NCBI GenBank assembly: GCA_964405335.1 | Contig: CAYONP010000054.1 | Span: 1-39,347 of the forward strand | Direction: 5' to 3' | DNA from: CAYONP01 sp964405335 | GTDB lineage: Bacteria; Armatimonadota; UBA10988 | DNA length: 39,347 bases | Shown here: piece after piece, positions 32,629 to 39,347 of the stretch | How the letters are laid out: every line of letters begins with the position of its first letter | Numbering within the stretch: position 1 is the stretch's first letter | The notes under the pieces: model-generated | Told to the model about the DNA's origin: nothing | Database searches by the model: none | Seen by the model: only the letters and a program-made list of their open reading frames with translations | Program-made: the position numbers and the translations under genes

Positions 32629-33523
32629 CCAGCCCGCACCCGATGAACGCTCGCCCGCGGCGACGGCGCTGGCGGTGGCGGTGGTGCTGGCCTTCGCGGT
32701 CGGCATGGTGGCCTTCTGCGTGCGGCCGGGCGAGGCGGTGGTGGTGACCACCTTCGGCTCGCCGGCGCGGGCGGTGGCCGAGCCGGGGCTGACGTTCAAG
32801 CTACCCTGGCCGGTGCAGGCGGTGCACCGCTTCGACAGCCGGTTGCAGAGCTTCATCGCGCCGATGCGCCAGGCCATCACCAGCGATAAGAAGACGGTGC
32901 AGATCGAGCTCTACGCGCTGTGGCGGGTGGACGATCCACTGACCTTCCTCGAGCGCGACGGCTCCACCAGCCGTGGCGAGGAGTGGCTCGAGCGCGAACT
33001 GGCCACGCAGCTCGGCGCGACGGTGGGCGGCGTAACGTTCGACCAGTTGCTCGCCGCGCCCGCCGGCGAGGAGCCGTTCGGCGGCATCGAGAGCACCCTG
33101 ACCACGGCGCTGCGGCCGGCGCTGGCTGGCTATGGCGTGGCGATCGAGCAGATCGGTGTGCGACGGCTGGCGCTGCCCGAGGCGGTGACCGCCGCGGTGC
33201 TCGAGCGGATGACCGCCGAGCGGCGCAAGGCGGCCGAGGAGCTATTGGCCGCCGGCACCACCGAGGCGGGGAAGGTCACCGCCGCCGCCGACGCGGCCTA
33301 CGAACAGACCGTCGGCGCGGCCGAGGCCGAGGCGCTGCGGATCGAGGGCGAGGCCGAAAAGGAGGCCGCCGCGAGCTACCGCGTGTTTGCCCAGAGCCCC
33401 GAGCTGGCGGAGTTCCTCCAGGAGGTCGAGGCGCTCGAGCGCCTGGTCGACGACCAGACTACGCTCGTCATCGAGGCGGGGCGGTACCCAGGCTTGCGAC
33501 AGTTGACGGATGGCGCGCCGTGA
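32621..33523 (+). CDS. HflC-like SPFH membrane protein
   Basis: A 300-residue protein with one N-terminal transmembrane helix (about 18-36), then an SPFH domain opening VRPGEAVVVTTFGSPARAV and FKLPWPVQAVHRFDSRLQS, matching the HflC/HflK type, with a core FDQLLAA and ERMTAERRKAAEELLAAG helix. The C-terminal coiled coil is rich in EAEALRIEGEAEKEA, a typical SPFH feature. It lies between two other SPFH genes and is coupled to both (eight-base overlap upstream, GTGA downstream). Known HflC modulates FtsH protease; whether this one does is not shown here. GGAG precedes the start. Confidence 0.88.
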   Translation: MSDQPAPDERSPAATALAVAVVLAFAVGMVAFCVRPGEAVVVTTFGSPARAVAEPGLTFKLPWPVQAVHRFDSRLQSFIAPMRQAITSDKKTVQIELYALWRVDDPLTFLERDGSTSRGEEWLERELATQLGATVGGVTFDQLLAAPAGEEPFGGIESTLTTALRPALAGYGVAIEQIGVRRLALPEAVTAAVLERMTAERRKAAEELLAAGTTEAGKVTAAADAAYEQTVGAAEAEALRIEGEAEKEAAASYRVFAQSPELAEFLQEVEALERLVDDQTTLVIEAGRYPGLRQLTDGAP

Positions 33524-34545
33524 GCGAGCAGCCCCAGCTCCGCGGTGCCCTGGCTGAGGCGTTGAGCGGCACCGTCGCGGCGCTGCGGCTGGTGCTTGGC
33601 TTGGCGCTGCTGGCCTACCTGGGCAGCGGCTTCTATGTCGTCCGCCAGCACGAGCGGGCGGTCGAGCTGCGGCTGGGCCGGCCGGCCGGGCAGGGCGAGC
33701 GGCGGGTCAACGGCCCCGGCCTGCACGTCGCCTGGCCGGCGCCCATCGGCGAGGTGCGGCGGGTCGATGTCGGCACGCCGCGCACGGTCGCCACGGAGGC
33801 GTTCTGGTATGCCCTGACCGACGCCGAACGTGCCACCGGCAAGGAGGGCGCGCCGCCGGAGACGCTGCGGCCCGGCCGCGACGGCTACCTGATCACCGCT
33901 GACCGCAACCTGCTCCACGCCCGCTGGGAGGCGACCTACGAGGTGACCGACCCGGCGCGTTACCTGTTCGCCGCCGGCGATGTCGAGGCGACCGTCGAGT
34001 CGGCGCTGGTTGGCGCGGTCAGCCAGGCCGCGGTCGAGCGCGCGGTCGACGCGGCGCTGCGCGAGCAGCAGACGTTCCGTGAGCGGGTCGAGGCGCTGCT
34101 GACGGCGCGGCTGCAGGGGCTCGATCTCGGCCTGCGACCGCGCGGGGTGCGGCTGCTCGAGTTGGCCCCGCCGCGGCAGGTGCGGGCGGCCTTCGACCAG
34201 GCATCGCAGGCGGCCGAACGGTGGCGTCAGGCGGTCGATGAAGCCAATCGGCAGGCCACTCGCCGGCAGCAGGAGGCAGCCGGCGGGGCCGCGCGCATCG
34301 TGGCTCAGGCGCAGGCTCGGTCGGCCACCTATGTGCAGCGGCTGCGCGCCGAGGCGGAGCGGTTCGAGCAGCTCCTGCCCGAGTTCCGCGCCGACCCGGA
34401 GCTGTTCCGCCGCCGGCTGCGCGGCGCCGCGCGGCGCGCCGCGGCCGAACGGGCCGACCTGATTGTGCTGCCGCGCAGCGGTGAGCTGGAGCTGCGCGAG
34501 CATCGCCAGCCGCGCCGGCAGGCGCCGGTTGAGCCGGGACCATGA
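33520..34545 (+). CDS. HflK-like SPFH membrane protein
   Basis: A 341-residue protein. One transmembrane helix (about 20-41) is followed by SGFYVVRQHERAVELRLGRP and GPGLHVAWPAPIGEVRRVD, then a SPFH core with a YLITADRNLLHARWEATYEV strand, DPARYLFAAGD and RERVEALLTARLQGLDLGLR, as in HflK. A long coiled coil (about 225-305) ends in a basic tail. The start is GTG at 33520, overlapping the previous stop as GTGA; ATGs further downstream would remove the helix. Likely assembles with its two SPFH neighbours. Its stop overlaps the P-type ATPase start as ATGA, so the ATPase is translated with the scaffold. Confidence 0.87.
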   Translation: MSEQPQLRGALAEALSGTVAALRLVLGLALLAYLGSGFYVVRQHERAVELRLGRPAGQGERRVNGPGLHVAWPAPIGEVRRVDVGTPRTVATEAFWYALTDAERATGKEGAPPETLRPGRDGYLITADRNLLHARWEATYEVTDPARYLFAAGDVEATVESALVGAVSQAAVERAVDAALREQQTFRERVEALLTARLQGLDLGLRPRGVRLLELAPPRQVRAAFDQASQAAERWRQAVDEANRQATRRQQEAAGGAARIVAQAQARSATYVQRLRAEAERFEQLLPEFRADPELFRRRLRGAARRAAAERADLIVLPRSGELELREHRQPRRQAPVEPGP

Positions 34546-36428
34546 TCAGCCCGGCCGACGAGCTGCGGGTGCTGCGCCGCCGGGTGGTCCGCACCCTGGC
34601 CGGCGCGGCGCTGCTGCTCAACGCGCTGCTCGCCCGCTGGGTCTACGCCGACAATCCGCTGGCCGCCGAGGTGAGTGCCGGGCTGGCGGCGTTGATTCTG
34701 GCGCTGCCCATCCTGTGGCGGGCGCTGCGCGAGGCCTCGGGGCGTCGGTCGATCCAGGAGCTGGTCGCCATCGGCGTGCTGGCCGCGTTTGCCCAGGGCG
34801 ATCTGTTCAGCGCCGCGGCGGTGGCGCTGTTCCTGCAGCTCGGCCAGTTGATCGAGACGCGCTCGGCGGTCGGCGCCCGGGCCGCGGTCGAGGCGGTGAT
34901 GCGCCTCGCGCCGCGCACGGCGACCCGCCTGAGCGACGGCGCCGAGGTCGAGGTCGCCCTGACCGAGCTGCGCCCCGGTGACCGAATCCGCATCCGGGCG
35001 GGCGAGAATGTACCGGCCGACGGGCGCGTGCGCTCGGGTACCAGCACAGTCGACCAGGCCACCGTCACCGGCGAGAGCTTGCCGGTCGACAAGCGGGTCG
35101 GCGACGAGGTCTACGCCGGCACCAGCAACCTCACCGGCGTGCTCGAGGTGGAGGTCACCCGCGTCGGCGAGGAGACCACTCTCGGCCGCGTGCGGCGGCT
35201 GATCCTCGAAGCCGAACGCAGCCGCCTGCCGGTGCAGCGGTTGATCGACCGTTACGCCGGCATCTACACCCCGGTGGTGCTCATGCTGGCCGGCCTGGTC
35301 TGGTTCTTCACCCATGACTTCACGCGGGTGGTGGCGATGCTGGTGGTGGCCGTGCAGGAGTCGTTCCTGCTCGCCGTGCCGACGGCGGTGGTGGCCGCGC
35401 TGAGCGCCGCGGCGCGGCTGGGCGTGCTGGTCAAGAGCGCGGCGCACCTCGAGACCATGGCCCGCGCCGACGCCTTCCTGTTCGACAAGACCGGCACGCT
35501 GACCACCGGCGAGCTCGAAGTGGCCGGGCTGCAGCCGCTGGGTGAGGCGACCCGCGCGGAGCTGCTGCGCCTAGCCGCCAGCGCCGAGCAGGGCAGCCGC
35601 CACCCGGTGGCCGCGGCGCTCGGTCGCCTGGCCGGCGAGCATCGCGTGCCGCTGGTCGCGCCGGTCGACTTCGCCGAGACCGCCGGTCGCGGGGTCAGCG
35701 CGCGGGTCAACGGCAGCCTGGTGCGCGCCGGCACCGCCGAGTGGATGCTCGAGGCCGGCGTCGACCCCGAGCGTTTCGAAGTGCCGCCGGCCACCCGCGC
35801 CGAGGGGGTCAGCCTGGTCTACTGCCTGGCCGACGGGGCGCCGCTGGGCTGGTTCGAGCTGCGCGACAAGGTCCGGCCCGAGGCGGCCGAGGCGCTCGCC
35901 GCGCTGCGTGACGAGCGGGTTGCGCTGACCGCCATGGTCACCGGCGACCGCGACGAGGTGGCCGGCCGCGTGGCCGCCGAGCTGGGCATCGGCGAGCGGC
36001 GCGCGCGGCAACTGCCCGAGGAGAAGACGGCTTATGTCGAAGCGGTCCGTGCCCGCGGGATGACCGTGGTCATGGTCGGCGATGGGGTCAACGACGGCGC
36101 CGCGCTGGCCGCCGCCGACCTCGGCGTCGCCATCGGCGCGGGCGGCAACGACATTGCGCTCAACAGCGCCGCGGTGGCGCTGCAGTCGGCCGACTTGCGT
36201 CTGGTGCCGTTCCTCCTGCGCCTGGCGCGGCGGACGCGGACGGTGGTCAACCAGAACCTCGGCCTGGCCCTGGCGGCGGTGGTGATCGGCCTGATTGCCT
36301 CGGGCGCCGGATGGCTCACACCGGCGCTGGCGGCGCTGCTGCGGCCACTCGATGAGCTGCTGGTGGTGTTCAACTCGGCCCGGCTGGTGCGCGCCGGCGA
36401 GTCGCTCGGCGAGGCGATCCATGGCTGA
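34542..36428 (+). CDS. P1B-like cation P-type ATPase lacking the CPC motif
   Basis: A 628-residue membrane ATPase. All catalytic motifs of the heavy-metal (P1B) subfamily are present: TGES (176-179), DKTGT with phosphorylated D315, the SxHP motif as SRHP (352-355), a nucleotide domain and GDGVND (about 513-518). There is no N-terminal metal-binding HMA domain. The helix that should carry the ion-binding CPC motif reads LVVAVQESFLLAVPTA, so C-P-C is replaced by V271-Q272-E273. P1B ATPases use those cysteines to carry Cu, Zn or Cd, so this one probably moves another ion or serves a regulatory role. Two helices flank the gap (about 242-257 and 264-286), and there is a C-terminal pair. Coupled to the SPFH and ABC genes by 4- and 8-base overlaps. 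Confidence 0.88.
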   Translation: MISPADELRVLRRRVVRTLAGAALLLNALLARWVYADNPLAAEVSAGLAALILALPILWRALREASGRRSIQELVAIGVLAAFAQGDLFSAAAVALFLQLGQLIETRSAVGARAAVEAVMRLAPRTATRLSDGAEVEVALTELRPGDRIRIRAGENVPADGRVRSGTSTVDQATVTGESLPVDKRVGDEVYAGTSNLTGVLEVEVTRVGEETTLGRVRRLILEAERSRLPVQRLIDRYAGIYTPVVLMLAGLVWFFTHDFTRVVAMLVVAVQESFLLAVPTAVVAALSAAARLGVLVKSAAHLETMARADAFLFDKTGTLTTGELEVAGLQPLGEATRAELLRLAASAEQGSRHPVAAALGRLAGEHRVPLVAPVDFAETAGRGVSARVNGSLVRAGTAEWMLEAGVDPERFEVPPATRAEGVSLVYCLADGAPLGWFELRDKVRPEAAEALAALRDERVALTAMVTGDRDEVAGRVAAELGIGERRARQLPEEKTAYVEAVRARGMTVVMVGDGVNDGAALAAADLGVAIGAGGNDIALNSAAVALQSADLRLVPFLLRLARRTRTVVNQNLGLALAAVVIGLIASGAGWLTPALAALLRPLDELLVVFNSARLVRAGESLGEAIHG

Positions 36429-37419
36429 GCCGGTCATCGCCGTCGAGCAGGTGAGCCGCGTCTTCCGCGACTTCTGGGGCCGGCCGCGGGTCACCGCCGT
36501 CGACTCGCTCAGCTTCACCATCGAGCATGGCCGCGTGTTTGGGCTGCTTGGACCCAACGGTTCGGGCAAGTCGACCACGGTCCGGATGCTGCTCGACCTG
36601 CTGCGGCCGACGCGGGGGCGGATCAGCATCCTCGGCCGCCCGCCGAGCGCGGTGCGGACCAAGGAGCGGATCGGCTACCTGCCCGAGGAGACGCCGCTCT
36701 ACCCGTTCCTTAACGCCGAGGAGACGCTCGCCTTCTTCGGCAAGCTGTTCGACCTGCCGGCCACCGCGCGGCGCGAGCGAATCGAGCAGTTGATCGACAT
36801 GGTCGGCCTGACCGCGGCTCGGCGGCGGCCGGTAGGCGAGTACAGCAAGGGCATGCAGCGCCGGCTGGGCCTGGCCCAGGCGCTGCTCAACGACCCCGAC
36901 CTGGTCATCCTCGACGAGCCGACCAGCGGGCTCGATCCGCTCGGCATCCGCGAGTTCAAGGACCTGATCCGCACCCTCGCCGGGCGGGGCAAGACGGTGC
37001 TGCTCAGCTCGCACATCCTGGCCGACGTCGAGGACGTCTGCGACGAGGTGCTGATCCTCCTCGCCGGGCGGACCATCGCTTACGGTCCGCTCGATCAGCT
37101 GCTGAGCGACCGCGAGGCGGTGCAGATCACCGTGCCGGCCGAACAGCTCGAGGCGGTGCGGGCGAACCTCTCCGCCGAGATCGAGCTGCTCGGCATCGGC
37201 TCGCGGCGGCGGTCGCTCGAAGACTACTTCATCGAACTCATCCGCACCGCCGGCAGCGAGGAGCGGCAAGGCGTGGCGGCCTTCCTTGACCCGAGCTCGC
37301 CCGAGGACGCCCTGGCCGGCCTGGCCCCGGCCGCCGAGCCGGAGCCGGAGCCGTCGGACCAATCGCTGGCCGCCGCGGCGGCCTCGCTCGACGCGGCCTT
37401 CGGTGACGACGATGCGTAG
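36421..37419 (+). CDS. ABC transporter ATP-binding protein
   Basis: A 332-residue cytoplasmic ATPase that drives an ABC-2 exporter. Walker A is GPNGSGKST (44-52), the signature is YSKGMQRRLGLAQ (about 140-152, the LSGGQ equivalent), Walker B is LVILDEPTSGLDP and the switch His is in LLSSHILADVEDV. A Q-loop is visible in IGYLPEETPLYPFL. The C-terminal 110 residues form a long extension with an acidic, Pro/Glu-rich tail, which is longer than usual. It starts eight bases inside the end of the P-type ATPase gene and ends eight bases inside the second permease gene (ATGCGTAG), so it belongs tightly to both. Confidence 0.93.
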   Translation: MAEPVIAVEQVSRVFRDFWGRPRVTAVDSLSFTIEHGRVFGLLGPNGSGKSTTVRMLLDLLRPTRGRISILGRPPSAVRTKERIGYLPEETPLYPFLNAEETLAFFGKLFDLPATARRERIEQLIDMVGLTAARRRPVGEYSKGMQRRLGLAQALLNDPDLVILDEPTSGLDPLGIREFKDLIRTLAGRGKTVLLSSHILADVEDVCDEVLILLAGRTIAYGPLDQLLSDREAVQITVPAEQLEAVRANLSAEIELLGIGSRRRSLEDYFIELIRTAGSEERQGVAAFLDPSSPEDALAGLAPAAEPEPEPSDQSLAAAAASLDAAFGDDDA

Positions 37420-38773
37420 CCTCGCCGCCGTCGCCGGGCTGACCATCCGCGCCGCGCTGCGGCTGCGGGTCTTCTGGACCGTCGCCGCGATGCTCCTCGT
37501 CGTCGTTCTGCTGCTCCCTCCGTCGTTGCGCGACGATGGCACCATCACTGGCCGGGTGCGCCTGCTGCTCGCCTATACCCTCGGCCTCAGTCACGGCCTG
37601 CTCTGCCTGGCCACGCTCTGGCTGGGCGCCGACAGCCTGGCCCGCGAGGTGAGCGAGCGGCAATTGCAGCTCGTGGTGGTCAAGCCGGTGGCGCGGTGGA
37701 CCATCTGGCTCGGCAAGTGGCTCGGCATCGTGCTGCTCGACCTGGTCCTGCTCGCCGGCGCGGTGGGCGGCGCGGCCTGGCAGGCGCGGCGCGCGGTGGC
37801 CGACCCGCGTTGGGACGACGACGACCGCGCGCTGGTCCGGCAGGAGATCCTCACGGCGCGCGCCGAGCTTCTGCCCGACACGCCGGACTTGGCCGCGCTC
37901 GCCGAGGCGACCGTCTCCGAGCGGCTGGCGGCCGGCGTGCTGACCGAGGAGGACAACCTGCTCTATGCGCGGCGGGCGATCCGTAACGACCTGGAGGCCG
38001 AGTGGCAGACGGTGCCGCCGGGCGGCGGCAAGGCGTGGCAGTTTGCCGAGGTAACCGCGCCGGCGGGTGTCGAGGAGGTCTGGTTCCGTTTCCGTGCCCG
38101 CGCCGCCGCCTCGCTGCGCGGCGATGTGGCCACCGTGGTCTGGGAGGCCGAGGGGAGCGGCGACGAGCATCTGCACGTCCACGGCGAGCTGCGGCCCGAC
38201 GCCTTCATGGCCTTCCGCATCCCGAGCCGACTGGTCGGCGCCGACGGCCGGCTGACCGTGCGGCTGCGCAACGACTCCCGCGCGGCGCTGGTCTTTCCCC
38301 TCGGCGACGGACCGGCGCTACGTTACGAGGTCGGCGGCTTCACGGCCAATCTGCTCCGCGCCGCGGGCATTCTGCTGCTCCAGCTCGCCTTCCTCGCCGC
38401 GCTGGGGCTGCTGCTCGGCAGCGCGTTGAGCTTCCCGGTGGCCGCCTTCGCGGCGCTCAGCTACCTGATCTGCGCGGCGCATGTGCCGTTCCTGGGCAGC
38501 CGACTGGCCGCCGGCGAGGCGCTGTTCGACCCGTCCACCACGCCACTGCAGCTCGAGCTCGCCGGCCGCGGGTTCGTCCGCGCGGTGCTCTGGCTGGCCG
38601 GTTCGCTACACCTGCACGCGCCGCTCGGCCGCCTCTCCAGCGGCCTGCTGGTGCCGTGGCGCGAGGTCGCCGCGGTGGCCTGGCAGCTTGGTCTGCTGCA
38701 GACCGGACTCGCGGCGCTGGCCGGCATGTTGGTCTTCGCCCGCCGCGAGCTGGCGCTGGGAGCCGACCGATGA
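37412..38773 (+). CDS. ABC-2 type permease with large extracytoplasmic insert
   Basis: A 453-residue membrane protein. Helices are visible at about 8-36, 48-72, 95-122, then a long hydrophilic region (about 125-305), and three or four more helices after about 310. The segment DSLAREVSERQLQLVVVKPV and GKWLGIVLLDLVLLAGAVGG match the ABC-2 permease signature also seen in the first permease at 29863-30822. The hydrophilic insert contains beta-like strands (VEEVWFRFRARAAAS, RLTVRLRNDSRAALV) and may bind substrate outside the membrane. With the ATPase upstream it forms an exporter of unknown substrate. ATGA overlap with the last gene. Confidence 0.8.
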   Translation: MRSLAAVAGLTIRAALRLRVFWTVAAMLLVVVLLLPPSLRDDGTITGRVRLLLAYTLGLSHGLLCLATLWLGADSLAREVSERQLQLVVVKPVARWTIWLGKWLGIVLLDLVLLAGAVGGAAWQARRAVADPRWDDDDRALVRQEILTARAELLPDTPDLAALAEATVSERLAAGVLTEEDNLLYARRAIRNDLEAEWQTVPPGGGKAWQFAEVTAPAGVEEVWFRFRARAAASLRGDVATVVWEAEGSGDEHLHVHGELRPDAFMAFRIPSRLVGADGRLTVRLRNDSRAALVFPLGDGPALRYEVGGFTANLLRAAGILLLQLAFLAALGLLLGSALSFPVAAFAALSYLICAAHVPFLGSRLAAGEALFDPSTTPLQLELAGRGFVRAVLWLAGSLHLHAPLGRLSSGLLVPWREVAAVAWQLGLLQTGLAALAGMLVFARRELALGADR

Positions 38774-39347
38774 GGCGCACCGCCGGCTGGATGCTGCTCG
38801 CCGCCGGGCTGCTCGGAGGCGCCTCGGTGGTTCAGCCGCCGCGGCTGCTGACCGGCTCGCGGGTCGATCCGACCCTGACCGCCTATGACCGCGTGCCGCC
38901 CGAGGTGGCACTGCTCAGCGTCGCGCTGGGCGGGCTCAACGGTGTGGTGGTCGACTATCTCTGGCTACGCATGACCGAGCAGCAGGAGCAGGGCCGCTAC
39001 TTCGAGATGGTCCAGACGGCCGACTGGATTACCGCGCTGCAACCACGGCGCGGGCGGCTGTTCGCCTTCCAGGCTTGGAACCTGGCTTACAACATCAGCA
39101 ACGAGTTTCACGACCCGCTCGACCGCTGGCGCTGGATCCTAACCGGGCTGCAGATCCTGCTCCAGCGCGGCGTGGTCTGGAGCACGGACGATCCCGCCGT
39201 GTACGAGGAGCTGGCCGGCATCATCGACGACAAGATCGTCGGCTCGCTCGATACCTACCACCAGGATTACCGGCAGTTCTGGTACACCGAATGGAACCGC
39301 CTGGCCGGCGAGCGGCCGGACTGGTCGGCGCTGGCCGACCCGCCGAC
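38770..39347 (+). CDS. Exported protein of unknown function, cut by the window end
   Basis: The first 192 residues of a protein that continues past the window. The N-terminus (MRRTAGWMLLAAGLLGG) is a signal anchor or signal peptide. VALGGLNGVVVDYLWLRMTE, GRYFEMVQTADWITALQP and FAFQAWNLAYNIS follow. This is the same layout as proteins I recall next to similar ABC permeases in planctomycetes and Verrucomicrobia, where it is followed by TPR-like repeats; that part is not visible here. The start is ATG at 38770, overlapping the permease stop as ATGA. Probably a periplasmic or membrane-anchored partner of the transporter. Confidence 0.65.
   Translation, partial: MRRTAGWMLLAAGLLGGASVVQPPRLLTGSRVDPTLTAYDRVPPEVALLSVALGGLNGVVVDYLWLRMTEQQEQGRYFEMVQTADWITALQPRRGRLFAFQAWNLAYNISNEFHDPLDRWRWILTGLQILLQRGVVWSTDDPAVYEELAGIIDDKIVGSLDTYHQDYRQFWYTEWNRLAGERPDWSALADPP

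Noticed and set aside
34542..36428. Potassium KdpB-like or P2-type identity for the P-type ATPase
   Set aside because: The SxHP motif, DKTGTLTTG context and small size match P1B ATPases; only the CPC site departs.

Overview
The window is about 39 kb of very GC-rich (roughly 70%), tightly packed bacterial chromosome. The best taxonomic clue is the pseudopilin at 3949-4719. Its N-terminal helix runs straight into a FPVFAKAREKARQ segment, a form I know mainly from Armatimonadota, with Planctomycetes and related groups as the alternative. A futalosine-pathway menaquinone gene (mqnD) and a DUF6259-like secreted glycosidase fit that setting. The assignment rests on recalled family patterns, not on a search. 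A 10-N gap next to a 35-base poly-G run near the left edge suggests a scaffolded metagenome or draft assembly.

Layout. 1-528: repeat-rich, partly unreliable sequence. 529-3645: DnaE2/ImuC-type polymerase. 3662-5023 (minus): lipoprotein, pseudopilin and a small membrane protein. 5226-8488 (plus): lysS and a secreted lectin-like/CAP protein, fired from a good sigma-70 promoter that is back-to-back with one for the minus-strand group. 8391-18019 (minus): a six-gene run of two amidohydrolase-like proteins, an SPFH (QmcA-like) protein, NfeD, a giant HD-STAND-HEAT-PQQ propeller protein and a cold-shock-domain protein, transcribed from the last to the first. 18137-21217 (minus): large secreted glycoside hydrolase-like protein. 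21328-23848 (plus): cysE, a sugar isomerase-like protein and a UVR-motif protein. 23852-27374 (minus): glycosyltransferase 2, isomerase, class III aminotransferase and RmlC-like cupin, probably for surface glycan or glycolipid synthesis. 27472-29807 (plus): DUF4139-like exported protein and mqnD. 29863-39347 (plus): ABC-2 permease, three different HflK/HflC-like SPFH proteins, a P1B-like ATPase without its CPC motif, an ABC ATPase, a second permease and an exported protein cut by the window edge.

Two regions stand out as possible undescribed systems. The first is the operon 10036-18019: a protein with cold-shock-like domains at both ends, an HD + STAND NTPase + HEAT + beta-propeller protein, NfeD and SPFH, all with overlapping or closely spaced reading frames. 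This looks like a signal-sensing NTPase joined to a nucleic-acid-binding protein and a membrane scaffold, so a stress or conflict response is plausible. The second is the operon 29863-39347, in which a triple SPFH scaffold is coupled to a P-type ATPase whose membrane ion site is altered and to an ABC exporter.

Twelve of the gene junctions are stop/start overlaps of 1, 4 or 8 bases, so translational coupling is widespread. I see no tRNA, rRNA, CRISPR array, transposase or phage gene.
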